This document shows positions 1 through 8,242 of a DNA stretch of 46,002 nucleotides, in pieces. The stretch covers positions 1 to 46,002 of the forward strand of contig DATEKK010000238.1 of NCBI GenBank assembly GCA_035277485.1, written 5' to 3'. Origin of the DNA: JADGGM01 sp035277485 (GTDB lineage Bacteria; Gemmatimonadota; Gemmatimonadetes; Gemmatimonadales; Gemmatimonadaceae). Within the stretch, counting starts at the first letter, position 1; each line of letters opens with the position of its first letter. The notes under the pieces are model-generated. The model saw nothing but the letters and a program-made list of their open reading frames with translations, was not told the origin of the DNA and made no database searches. Both the position numbers and the translations under genes were made by a program.

Positions 1-728
1 GGCCAGGTCTCGAACGCGAAGCGGCGCTGCGCGCCCGGCGGGAGGCGGCGCGCGATGAGCGCGGCTTCGATCGGGATGGTGCCGGATCCGCACAACGGGT
101 CGACTAACGGAGCGGTCGGGTCCCACCCGCCGGCGAGGAGCATCGCGGCGGCCAACGTCTCCCGCATGGGCGCCTTGGCGGTGCGCTGGCGATACCCACG
201 CCGGTGCAGCAGCTCGCCCGAGCTGTCGGCGCTGAGCAGGCACGTGTCGTGTGCGATCCGCACGATGACTAACGCGTGCGATGCGCCGGCGGCATCGTCG
301 CCATTGTCATGTGGCGCGGCGTCGGCGACCGTGATGCCCGGGATGCGGCCGGCGATGGCGCTTGCCACGCGCTCGGCGACGGCGCCGGTGTGATAGAGGC
401 GCGACTTGTGCGCCGTGACGCGAACGCGAACCGCGCCGCCGGGCGCGATGTAGGACTCCCATGGCAGCGTGCGCGAGCGCCGCTCGAGCTCGCCTAACGC
501 GCGAGCGCGAAAGGAGCCGAGTCGCACCACCACGCGGCTGGCGGTCCTGAGCCAGAGGTTGGCGCGCCACACGGCCTCGATGCCGCCGCGAAACGACACG
601 CCGCCCGGATCTGTGGCGTGCGGCGTGAGGGAGAGCGACTCGAGCTCTCGCGCGACGAGCGGCTCGAGTCCCGGTGCACAGATCGCGAACAGCTCGAGCG
701 GCGCACGCCGCGAGCTACCGGCGTGCAC
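1..728 (-). CDS. THUMP-domain class I SAM-dependent RNA methyltransferase (partial, runs off the left edge)
   Basis: Likely a 23S rRNA or tRNA guanine-N2 methyltransferase of the RlmL/Trm14 type, using S-adenosylmethionine in the cytoplasm. Reading the minus strand gives an N-terminal ferredoxin-like/THUMP segment (ELFAICAPGLEPLVARELE near the start, then WRANLWLRTASRV) and, toward the window edge, the methyltransferase entry motif DPLCGSGTIPIEAALIARR, which is highly characteristic of this family. The remaining catalytic domain, including the expected NPPYG-type motif, lies beyond position 1. The best start is GTG at 726-728; it overlaps the end of the upstream glycosylase gene by 14 bases, suggesting translational coupling. 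No ATG is available in this frame nearby. Family assignment is firm; the target nucleotide cannot be told from this part. Confidence 0.9.
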   Translation of the reverse strand, partial: MHAGSSRRAPLELFAICAPGLEPLVARELESLSLTPHATDPGGVSFRGGIEAVWRANLWLRTASRVVVRLGSFRARALGELERRSRTLPWESYIAPGGAVRVRVTAHKSRLYHTGAVAERVASAIAGRIPGITVADAAPHDNGDDAAGASHALVIVRIAHDTCLLSADSSGELLHRRGYRQRTAKAPMRETLAAAMLLAGGWDPTAPLVDPLCGSGTIPIEAALIARRLPPGAQRRFAFETW

Positions 729-1428
729 GCGCCGTCTTGCGAGCCTGTTTGGTGCGACGACGCGGCCTCTTCTTCGGCGGCACGGATGCGGCCTTGCGCG
801 CGCGGCGCTTCTTGGGCGTCGCGCGGACGCCGGGTTGCTCGAGGCTCCGCCACAGATACCACGAAGCGATCGTGCGATGCGGCGCCCACGCGGCGCCTAT
901 GGCCAGCACGCGCTCACTGTTAGGCATCCGGCGCAAGCGGTACGCGAGCTGGATCGCCTTGCGGATACCCAGATCGAGATCGGGCAACACGTCCGGCCGC
1001 CCGAGTCGAAACATCAAGAACATGTGGGCCGTCCACCGGCCGATGCCTTTGACGCGCGTGAGTGCGGCGATCACCTCGTCGTCGGCGAGCTCGTGCAGAC
1101 GGTCGACGGGCAGGTCGCCGGTATGCACACGTTGCGCCAAGTCACGGAGGTAGCCGATCTTCTGGCGAGACAGCCCAGCCGAACGCAACTGTTCGTCGGT
1201 GGTGGTTAGGAGCGTCGCGGCAGGCGGCTTGCCGTCGAACAGCGCGACGACCCGGCCGTGGATCGTTGCGGCAGCGTGGCCCGACAGCTGTTGGTAGACG
1301 ATCGCGCGCAGGATGTGGTCGAAGTGCGATCCTTCGCTGCGGGCGGCGAACCGGCAGGGGCCGACGTCGGCCATGACGCGCGCGAGAACCGGATCGCGGC
1401 GCAAATGGGTGATGGCGTGGTCGTGCAT
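715..1428 (-). CDS. DNA-3-methyladenine glycosylase 2 family protein (AlkA-like)
   Basis: Base-excision repair glycosylase that removes alkylated purines from DNA. The 237-residue product has the HhH-GPD fold: a helix-hairpin-helix VKGIGRWTA at residues 126-134 and the catalytic-Asp segment LPDLDLGIRKA at 148-158 (Asp150 or Asp152). YQQLSG at 45-50 is the usual lead helix of this superfamily. It lacks the N-terminal TBP-like domain of E. coli AlkA, so it is the short form. The last 35 residues are a Lys/Arg-rich tail, probably an extra non-specific DNA contact. The ATG at 1428 is the first in frame. The gene leads a two-gene minus-strand unit with the methyltransferase. Confidence 0.92.
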   Translation of the reverse strand: MHDHAITHLRRDPVLARVMADVGPCRFAARSEGSHFDHILRAIVYQQLSGHAAATIHGRVVALFDGKPPAATLLTTTDEQLRSAGLSRQKIGYLRDLAQRVHTGDLPVDRLHELADDEVIAALTRVKGIGRWTAHMFLMFRLGRPDVLPDLDLGIRKAIQLAYRLRRMPNSERVLAIGAAWAPHRTIASWYLWRSLEQPGVRATPKKRRARKAASVPPKKRPRRRTKQARKTARARR

Positions 1429-1592
1429 GGGCTGGAATCTACGTCACAATGGAATTGCAATGCGAGCCGTTATCCGTCGTGAATGGAACTTGTCGGCGCA
1501 ACTGGTGCTAGTCAGCTAGATTCGGAGCACGCACGCGCCTGCTTGGGGCGTATACGGCGCGCACCCATTCATTCCTACACGGGAACCGCACC

Positions 1593-3302
1593 ATGCGAGT
1601 GAGAGACTACGCGGTGATGTCCGCGCTTGCCGCCGCCACCGCGTGCGGCTCCTCGACCACGCAACCGCACAACGGCGACGCGCCGTGTCCCGGTGGGTCG
1701 CAGAAGACGATCGCCTCGCTCGCAGTGGGCGGCGTGCAGGCCGTGACGACGCCGGCGGCGCTCGACTGTGTGTCGTTAGCCACAACGGACGGCGGAGCGG
1801 GAACGTTCCTGGTCGTCGCGGGCAACGCCGATACACAGCCCGACGTGACGGGTACGTACAACCTGGCGGTCGCGACGCCGACATCGGCGGACATCGTGGC
1901 CGGCGACCGGTTGCGATCGACGGCGCTTGCCACGACCGCGCTCACGGGGGCGTATAACTCGATCGCGGAAGGACGGATCCGCGCGATGGAGCGGCGGGTG
2001 CTGCTGGAGAATCCCGCGGCGATGCAGGAGGCGTCGGCGCTCATGCGACGCGCCGCCGGCGGTGTTCACGCGGAGGCGGTGCCGGCCGTCGGCGATACGC
2101 TGACATTCAACGTGCCTAACGCAAACGCGACGAACGCGTGCCAGACGTTCACGACGCAGCGCGCGGTGGTGAAGACGGTGGGCACGCACGGCATCATCGT
2201 GCAGGACATCACGGCGCCGGCCGGCGGATTCACCGCCGCGGCATTCGATTCCATCGCGGCGGAATTCGATCAGATCATTTATCCCGCCGACACGGTGCAC
2301 TTCGGGCAGCCGTCGGACATCGACAGCAACGGGCACGTATTCCTGTTTTTCACGCCGCAGGTGAACGCGGCGACGAAGCGCGGGTCCAACAGCATTCTCG
2401 AGGGTTTTTTCTTCGTCGGCGACCTGTTCGCCACCACGAGTTGCACCGAGAGCAACAAAGCGGAGTTGTTTTATCTGCTCACGCCCGATCCGACGGGAAA
2501 GTTCAGCGATGTGCGGACGACGGCGTCGGTGCGCCAGGACATTCGCGGCACGATCGCGCACGAATTCCAGCACATGATCAACGCCGGCGTCCGGCTGAGC
2601 ACCAACGCGCCGGACGAGGCCACGTGGTTGAACGAGGGTCTGTCGCACTTCGCGGAGGAGCTGGTTGGCCGCGCCGAGGACAACTTCACGGATACGCAGA
2701 AGCTGACGATCACCGACGTAGCGGACTTCCCGAGCCTCAACAACTTCGACGCCTTCTTCGGGCAGAACATGGCGCGGTTGCGGGAATGGATGTTGAAGCC
2801 CGGTGCGTTAGGCGCGACGAGCGGGCACGCGGACACCTCGCTCGCGGTGCGCGGCGCGGCCTGGTCGCTGTTGCGGTATTCGGCGGATCAGTATGCGCAC
2901 GGCAACGTCGCGGCGTTCACGCGGGCGCTGGTGGCCGGGCCGGACACGGGCGTGGCGAATCTCGTGGCGCGAGCCGGCACGTCGTTCGACTCGGTCACGG
3001 CCGGATGGCTGCCCGCGCTGTACACGAGCGACGACAGCATTTCGAATCTGCCGGACCGATACACGTTCCTCAGCTGGAACATCCGCAGCATCGAAGCAGC
3101 GGTGAACATGGGGACGTTCCCGCTGGTGGCGCCCACGGTCTCGGCGGGGAACGCCGCGCCGGGCACCGTATCATCGGCGGCCGCGAACTACTACATCGTC
3201 GGCGTGCCCGGATCGGGGGGCGTGCTGCTGGGCGAGCTCTCGCCTAACGGGGGGCCGGTGACCTATCCAGGGGCGCGGTTCTATCTCGTCCGGCTGCAGT
3301 GA
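1593..3302 (+). CDS. Putative secreted M30-like zinc metallopeptidase (lipoprotein)
   Basis: Probable extracytoplasmic zinc protease. The zinc-binding motif HEFQH is at residues 323-327, preceded by GTIA, and is followed by WLNEGLSHFAEE at 345-356, which carries the third ligand Glu. This layout (AHEFQHMIN then NEGLSH) resembles the M30 hyicolysin family; the family call is from memory of the motif. A short hydrophobic N-terminus ending ALAAATAC gives a plausible lipobox with Cys18, so the 569-residue protein may be lipid-anchored. The region between residues 30 and 160 is low in recognisable motifs and may be a propeptide or adhesion-like domain. The gene stands alone on the plus strand between the divergent glycosylase and the DUF502 gene 42 bases downstream. 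Confidence 0.8.
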   Translation: MRVRDYAVMSALAAATACGSSTTQPHNGDAPCPGGSQKTIASLAVGGVQAVTTPAALDCVSLATTDGGAGTFLVVAGNADTQPDVTGTYNLAVATPTSADIVAGDRLRSTALATTALTGAYNSIAEGRIRAMERRVLLENPAAMQEASALMRRAAGGVHAEAVPAVGDTLTFNVPNANATNACQTFTTQRAVVKTVGTHGIIVQDITAPAGGFTAAAFDSIAAEFDQIIYPADTVHFGQPSDIDSNGHVFLFFTPQVNAATKRGSNSILEGFFFVGDLFATTSCTESNKAELFYLLTPDPTGKFSDVRTTASVRQDIRGTIAHEFQHMINAGVRLSTNAPDEATWLNEGLSHFAEELVGRAEDNFTDTQKLTITDVADFPSLNNFDAFFGQNMARLREWMLKPGALGATSGHADTSLAVRGAAWSLLRYSADQYAHGNVAAFTRALVAGPDTGVANLVARAGTSFDSVTAGWLPALYTSDDSISNLPDRYTFLSWNIRSIEAAVNMGTFPLVAPTVSAGNAAPGTVSSAAANYYIVGVPGSGGVLLGELSPNGGPVTYPGARFYLVRLQ

Positions 3303-3344
3303 CGGCACGGCGATCGCTGAACGGATGACCGGCGCACGGGTGCG

Positions 3345-3896
3345 ATGCGGCGGCTGATCAACTATTTCATTCGCGGGTTGGTCGTCACGGCGCCGCTGGC
3401 GCTGACGCTGTACATCTGCTGGGATCTGTTCCACTGGGTCGATCGCTGGCTGGGGCTCTCGATCCCCGGCGTCGGCTTCGCGATCACCGTCGTGCTGATC
3501 ACGCTCATCGGCGTGTTGGCATCGAGCCTCGTCACGCGCGGCGCGGTCGCCGCGGTGGATCGCGCGCTGCAACGGCTGCCGTTCGTGCGGCTCGTGTACG
3601 GGTCCACGCGCGATTTTCTCAATGCATTCGTCGGGGAGAAACGGCGCTTCGACAAGCCCGTGCTGCTCTCGGTCGCGCCCGGCGATCAGACGCACATGTT
3701 GGGATTCGTGACCGCCGAATCGGTGGAAGTCCTCGGCCTTACGGGGTACGTGGCGGTGTATCTGCCGCAGTCGTACGGATTTTCCGGTAATCTGGTCGTG
3801 GTTCCCGCCGCGCGCGTGAGGCCGTTGGCCGCGGACAGCGCGGATGTGTTGGCGTTCATCGTATCGGGGGGCGTGTCGGGGGCGCTCAAACGCTAG
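3345..3896 (+). CDS. DUF502 family membrane protein
   Basis: A 183-residue integral membrane protein. It begins MRRLINYFIRGLVVTAPLAL, a hallmark start for DUF502 (related to plant LIKE-COV proteins), with one transmembrane helix at about residues 10-30 and a second at about 42-66. The soluble part carries LVYGSTRDFLNAF (84-96) and the conserved VAVYLPQSYGFSGN segment, which in this family is usually PTTPNPTSG-like; here it reads PQSYGFSGN. The function of DUF502 is not known. The ATG at 3345 is the only reasonable start. It may be cotranscribed with the upstream peptidase. Confidence 0.9.
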   Translation: MRRLINYFIRGLVVTAPLALTLYICWDLFHWVDRWLGLSIPGVGFAITVVLITLIGVLASSLVTRGAVAAVDRALQRLPFVRLVYGSTRDFLNAFVGEKRRFDKPVLLSVAPGDQTHMLGFVTAESVEVLGLTGYVAVYLPQSYGFSGNLVVVPAARVRPLAADSADVLAFIVSGGVSGALKR

Positions 3897-3982
3897 CCAG
3901 CGGACGGAGTACGGCACGGCCGGACACGACAGGACAAGAGAGCGCGCGACGGACGCGGCCGTGCCGCGGAGGGGCGCGGGCG

Positions 3983-4008
3983 ATTATATTGGATGTCTAT
4001 ACATTAGT
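3983..4008 (+). promoter_or_regulatory. AT-rich promoter-like block upstream of the ClC gene
   Basis: In the 175-base gap before the chloride channel gene there is an isolated AT-rich island holding TTATATTGG and CTATACATTAG. It sits 65-90 bases before the start codon. The hexamers TATATT and TATACA could serve as -10 elements, but I cannot place a convincing -35 box. Confidence 0.25.
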
Positions 4009-4071
4009 GCCGGCGCCGCGCTCCGGATCGGCTGGAGCGCGGCGCGCGCCGTTCACCCGACGAGCAACCGC

Positions 4072-6048
4072 ATGAAAGACCACTTGGCCTCACGCGCGAG
4101 CACCACGGGCGGACTGCCCATTGCGCCGTCGATGGGGCCCGCGCTCGATGCCGCGCACGTGCCGCACGAACGCGCCGAAAATCATCGCCGCATCATCTTC
4201 ATCAGCGGACTCGCCATTCTCGTGGCGTTCGGCGCCGGATTCGTCGCCGTCATTCTGATGCGGCTGATCGGGCTGATCACCAACCTCTCATTCTACGGAC
4301 GGTTCTCGACGGCGTTCTCGTCGCCGGCCGACAATCATCTCGGATTGTGGGTGATGCTGGTTCCGGCGGTGGGCGGTGTGATCGTCGGCATCATGGCGCG
4401 CTACGGGTCCGCGGCGATTCGCGGCCACGGCATTCCGGAAGCCATGGAGCAGGTGCTGTACAACGAAAGCCGGGTGCCGCCGCGAGTGACGATTCTCAAG
4501 CCGGTGTCGGCGGCCTTCGCGATCGGCACCGGCGGCCCGTTCGGCGCCGAGGGACCGATCATCGCGACGGGTGGTGCGTTAGGCTCGCTCGTCGGGCAGC
4601 TGCTGCGGACGACGGCGGACGAGCGGAAGGTCCTGCTGGCGGCCGGCGCGGCGGCCGGTATGGCGGCGACGTTCGGCAGTCCGGTCTCCGCGGTGCTGCT
4701 CGCCATCGAGCTGTTGTTGTTCGAGTATCGCGCCCGCTCGCTGGTGCCGGTGGCGCTGGCCGCGTCGGCGGCCACGGCGGTCCGCATTGCCTTCATGGGC
4801 TCGAGCCCGATTTTCCCGATGCCCAACATCGCGCAGCCGGGCGGCGCCGCGCTGGCGACGTACATCGTGTTGGGCGCGATCGTCGGACTGGCGTCCGTGT
4901 ACGTGACGCGCGCGGTCTACGCGATCGAGGATGGCTTCGACAAGCTCCCGATTCACTGGATGTGGTGGCCCGCGCTGGGCGGCGTCGCGGTCGGCGTGAT
5001 CGGCTACTTCTTCCCGCACACGATGGGTGTGGGGTACGACAACATCGAGAGCATCGTGGCGGGGAATTTCGTGGGCGTCGCGCTGCTCGGCCTCGTGATC
5101 GCGAAGTTCATCTCGTGGGCCATTTCGTTGGGCAGCGGCACGTCGGGCGGAACGCTGGCGCCGTTGTTCACGATCGGCGGCGGGTTGGGCTCGCTGCTGG
5201 GCGCGGCCGTGATCGCGGTCGCTCCGTCGTTGGGCGTGGACCAGCGCGTGGCGGCGCTGGTCGGCATGGCCGCGATCTTCGCCGGCGCCTCGCGGGCGCT
5301 GCTCGCCTCGGTGGTCTTCGCGTTCGAGACCACGCGCCAACCGTTAGGCTTGCTGCCGCTGTTAGGCGGGTGCAGCGCGGCCTACCTCGTGTCGCTCCTC
5401 ATGATGCGCAGCACGATCATGACCGAGAAGCTGGCGCGGCGCGGGACCGATGTGGAAGCGGACTATGCCGTCGACTTTCTGTCGCAGATTCTGGTCAAGG
5501 ACGTCGCGTCGCCCGACGTGGTGGCATTGGACGCGGACAACGCCGTCGAGGAAGTACGCGACTGGATGGCGTCGCGTGAAGACGAATCGCGCCACCAGGG
5601 GTTCCCGGTGGTCGACAAGGAAGGCACCCTGTTAGGCGTGGTCGGCCGCGGCGACCTGTTGGATCTCGAGCTGCCCATCGACGCCACGGTGCGCGACGTG
5701 ATCAAGCGGCCACCCGTGGTGATCTTCACCGACAACACCGTCCGCCAGGCGGCGGATCACATGGTGCGCCAAGGTGTGGGGCGGCTGCCGGTGGTGACGC
5801 GCACGGACCCGAACCGCGTCGTCGGCATCGTGACACGGAGCGATCTTCTGGCCGCGCACGCGTCGCGGCTCGATTCGGAGAACCGCGCGAGCCGCACGAT
5901 CAGGCTGGAGCTGCGGGCACTGCCGTGGCGGTTCCGCCGGTCGCCAGTGAGTCTGGGAGACGAGAGTGGAACGGTCACGACAGTGGAAACCGCGCCGCCG
6001 ACGGTCTCTCCCGAGACGGATAACGAGGAGCCGCCCCGGAAGAGTTGA
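4072..6048 (+). CDS. ClC-family anion channel/transporter with C-terminal CBS pair
   Basis: Voltage-gated-chloride-channel family protein of 658 residues that moves Cl- or another halide or anion across the inner membrane. The conserved ClC motifs are visible: GHGIPE at about residue 118 (usually GSGIPE), GPFGAEGPI with gating Glu about residue 160, and SGGTLAPLF later in the membrane domain. Two CBS domains follow from about residue 475 to 600 (KDVASPDVVAL... and VRDVIKRPPVVIF...), which usually bind adenine nucleotides. By eye the internal proton glutamate position next to the IEE-type motif is Leu (AIELLLFEYR), which would favour a channel-like mode. The start chosen is ATG 4072; an open frame continues upstream to 3844 but overlaps the DUF502 gene and looks non-coding. 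It converges on the OsmC gene. Confidence 0.93.
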   Translation: MKDHLASRASTTGGLPIAPSMGPALDAAHVPHERAENHRRIIFISGLAILVAFGAGFVAVILMRLIGLITNLSFYGRFSTAFSSPADNHLGLWVMLVPAVGGVIVGIMARYGSAAIRGHGIPEAMEQVLYNESRVPPRVTILKPVSAAFAIGTGGPFGAEGPIIATGGALGSLVGQLLRTTADERKVLLAAGAAAGMAATFGSPVSAVLLAIELLLFEYRARSLVPVALAASAATAVRIAFMGSSPIFPMPNIAQPGGAALATYIVLGAIVGLASVYVTRAVYAIEDGFDKLPIHWMWWPALGGVAVGVIGYFFPHTMGVGYDNIESIVAGNFVGVALLGLVIAKFISWAISLGSGTSGGTLAPLFTIGGGLGSLLGAAVIAVAPSLGVDQRVAALVGMAAIFAGASRALLASVVFAFETTRQPLGLLPLLGGCSAAYLVSLLMMRSTIMTEKLARRGTDVEADYAVDFLSQILVKDVASPDVVALDADNAVEEVRDWMASREDESRHQGFPVVDKEGTLLGVVGRGDLLDLELPIDATVRDVIKRPPVVIFTDNTVRQAADHMVRQGVGRLPVVTRTDPNRVVGIVTRSDLLAAHASRLDSENRASRTIRLELRALPWRFRRSPVSLGDESGTVTTVETAPPTVSPETDNEEPPRKS

Positions 6049-6072
6049 CCGTCGAGCGTTAGGCGGATCCGG

Positions 6073-6504
6073 TCAGCTCTCGAGGCTCGCGTTCAGGTCG
6101 ATCGCGACGTTGCCCTTGAGCGCGCCGGACACCGGACAGCCGTCCTTCGTGGCATCGGCGATCTTGCGGAAGGTCGGGGCGTCGATGTTCGCCACTTTTG
6201 CACGCACGGTGAGCGCCATGGTCGTGATCTTGAAGCCTTCGCCGACCTTGTCGATGGTGCACGCGGCTTTGGTCTCGATGCGCTGCGGCGGCGTGCCGTT
6301 TTTCTCCAAGCCGAGCGAGAGCGCCATGCTATAGCAGGCGGCCTCGGCGGCGGCGATCAATTCTTCCGGATTGGTACCCGGCGTCGTGCCGAATCGGGTG
6401 CCGAACGAATACGCACCACCGATCTTGCCGCTCTGCCCTGAAAATGACCCTGTCCCAGACTGCAGGCCGCCTTCCCACACGGCCGTTGCCACACGTGTCG
6501 GCAT
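6073..6504 (-). CDS. OsmC/Ohr family peroxiredoxin-like protein
   Basis: Thiol-dependent hydroperoxide reductase of the OsmC family, cytoplasmic, 143 residues, the usual length. The two reactive cysteines are in AAAEAACYSMALS (Cys57) and DGCPVSGAL (Cys123). The N-terminal segment ATAVWEGGLQSGTGSF and GTNPEELIAAAEAAC are typical. The ATG at 6504 is supported by a good ribosome site (AGGAG, seen on the minus strand at about 6511-6515); a longer open frame continues to 7461 but has no coding character and overlaps the SufE gene on the other strand. It faces the ClC gene with a 24-base gap that contains one copy of the GTTAGGC word. Confidence 0.95.
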   Translation of the reverse strand: MPTRVATAVWEGGLQSGTGSFSGQSGKIGGAYSFGTRFGTTPGTNPEELIAAAEAACYSMALSLGLEKNGTPPQRIETKAACTIDKVGEGFKITTMALTVRAKVANIDAPTFRKIADATKDGCPVSGALKGNVAIDLNASLES

Positions 6505-6672
6505 CGTACGCTCCTGGCTATGTTGTCGATTCCGGACGCAACTCGAGCGTCCGAACCAAGATCTCCCGTTGGCAGGGCGACGGCAACCGGCAGCGTGGGA
6601 TGTTGCATCGCGTGGCCGGCGGACCCGGCCGTCGAGTATGTTTCGCGGGGATACGCACCACGGCGGGAGCCG

Positions 6673-7131
6673 ATGATCAACGAGTCGAAGCCTAACGAAC
6701 ACGAAATCGCTCCGCTGCCGCCGTCGATCGAGCGCGTGCTCAAGTATTTCCGCTCGCTCGGCCGCGAGGAGAAAATGCAGGCGCTGGTGTCGTACGCGAA
6801 GAAGCTCGAGCCCCTGCCCTCGCGGTACACGGCCATCGACCGGTCGAACTTCACGATTCCGGAATGTCAGACGCGCGTGGACATCTTCCCGGAAGTGCGC
6901 GATGGACGCCTGCATTTCTTCGCCGACGTGAACGTGCGGCAGTCGCCGACCGTGGCGGCGTTCCTCTCGATTCTGTTCTCGGCGGTGAACGACCAGCCGC
7001 CGTCGACGACGCTCGCGATTCCATCGGACATCGTACCGACGATGATGCACGACATCGGGCTGGGCGCACGGGAGGCAGGGCTCAACGCGATGGTGGACCG
7101 GCTCAAGCGCTACGCGCGCGCGGCGGCATGA
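6673..7131 (+). CDS. SufE family sulfur-acceptor protein
   Basis: Fe-S cluster assembly accessory protein that accepts persulfide sulfur from a cysteine desulfurase (SufS-type). It has 152 residues, a normal length. The active cysteine is Cys65 in IPECQTRVDIF, equivalent to the GCQS loop of SufE, followed by the conserved FFADVNVRQSPTVAAFLSI. The ATG at 6673 has a GGGAG ribosome site just upstream and removes a 51-codon upstream extension that has no family match. No suf operon genes are adjacent, so this is an orphan SufE. It is divergent from the OsmC gene with 168 bases between the starts. Confidence 0.93.
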   Translation: MINESKPNEHEIAPLPPSIERVLKYFRSLGREEKMQALVSYAKKLEPLPSRYTAIDRSNFTIPECQTRVDIFPEVRDGRLHFFADVNVRQSPTVAAFLSILFSAVNDQPPSTTLAIPSDIVPTMMHDIGLGAREAGLNAMVDRLKRYARAAA

Positions 7132-7165
7132 CGCGCCGCGCAGGTTTCCGTTAGGCGGCGCGCGC

Positions 7166-8242
7166 ATGGCGCAGCGCCGCGTGATGCCGTCGATGCCCGC
7201 ATCCGGCCCCGCCGGCTCGCCGGCGCCGAACACAGAAGAGGAGCTGGATCGGCGTCTCGCCGAGCCGACGCCGGCCGTGCTCGAGGCGCTGCGCCCGCTC
7301 GCGGGCGATCTCGTAATCCTCGGCGCCGCCGGCAAGATGGGGCCGACGCTCGCGCGCATGGCGCGGCGCGCGTTCGATCTGTTAGGCAGACGCGATCGCG
7401 TCATCGCGGTGTCGCGCTTCTCGTCTCCTGATGCCGAGAGCGCCCTGCGGGTGGCGCACATCGAGACCGTTCGCTGCGATCTCGCGGATCACGCGGCGGT
7501 CGCCGCGCTGCCACAGGCGCCTCTGGTCGTGTTCATGGCCGGCCAGAAATTCGGGACTACGGATGCGCCGGGCACGACGTGGATGATGAACACGGTCGTG
7601 CCCGCGTACGTCGCCGAGCGTTACGCCGGCGCGCGCATGGTGGCGTTCTCGACGGGAAATGTGTACCCGCTCACGCCGGCCGCGAACGGCGGCGCGAACG
7701 AAGAGTGTCCGCCGGCACCCGTTGGCGAATACGCCGCGTCGTGCCTGGGTCGCGAGCGCGTGTTGGAGTACGCATCGCGCCGCGATGGAACGCAGATGGC
7801 CATCGTCCGGCTCAATTATGCGGTGGAACTGCGGTACGGCGTGCTCGTGGACATCGTGCGTGCGGTCCTGCGCAACGAACCGGTTGATGCGCGCATGGGC
7901 TACGTGAACGTCATCTGGCAGGGCGACGCGAGCGCGCGCGCCTTGCAGTGTTTCGCGCACGTCGCGTCGCCGCCGTTCGTGATCAACGTGACGGGAGGCG
8001 AGACGTTGTCGGTGCGCGATCTCGCCGAGCACGCCGGTCGTTTGTTAGGCCGGACGCCGCGCATCGAAGGTGAGGAGGCGCCCGACGCGCTGTTGAGCAA
8101 TGCACATCGATCGATCGAGATGTTCGGTACGCCGGCGGTGTCCGTTGGGCAGATGATGGCGTGGATCGCGGATTGGCTCCAACGCGGCGGGCGCGTGCTC
8201 GAGAAGCCGACGCACTTTCAGGAGCGGCGAGGCGCGTTTTGA
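7166..8242 (+). CDS. NAD(P)-dependent epimerase/dehydratase-like protein (SDR superfamily)
   Basis: Extended-SDR Rossmann protein of 358 residues. The nucleotide-binding motif GAAGKMG is at 53-59, and the FSTGNVYP strand carries the catalytic-Ser equivalent (Ser162). The usual YxxxK is replaced: Tyr189 is followed by AAS and Cys193 (GEYAASCLGRER), so the catalytic Lys is missing. I recall this CLGRER form as conserved in a subfamily, so it is probably a real variation and not decay. The stop overlaps the TTG start of the following DapA-like gene, so the two are translationally coupled and probably act on the same substrate, possibly an unusual sugar acid. A GTTAGGC copy lies 10 bases before the start. 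ATG 7166 is used; ATG 7184 is possible. Confidence 0.85.
   Translation: MAQRRVMPSMPASGPAGSPAPNTEEELDRRLAEPTPAVLEALRPLAGDLVILGAAGKMGPTLARMARRAFDLLGRRDRVIAVSRFSSPDAESALRVAHIETVRCDLADHAAVAALPQAPLVVFMAGQKFGTTDAPGTTWMMNTVVPAYVAERYAGARMVAFSTGNVYPLTPAANGGANEECPPAPVGEYAASCLGRERVLEYASRRDGTQMAIVRLNYAVELRYGVLVDIVRAVLRNEPVDARMGYVNVIWQGDASARALQCFAHVASPPFVINVTGGETLSVRDLAEHAGRLLGRTPRIEGEEAPDALLSNAHRSIEMFGTPAVSVGQMMAWIADWLQRGGRVLEKPTHFQERRGAF

Noticed and set aside
1490..1522. TTGTCG...TAGATT as a promoter for the metallopeptidase gene
   Set aside because: Spacing is 21 bases, too long for a sigma-70 promoter.
4578..5637. TTA codons as a bldA-like translational control
   Set aside because: The TTA codons are tied to the GTTAGGC word, which is equally frequent out of the Leu frame and in non-coding DNA, so codon-level control does not explain them.
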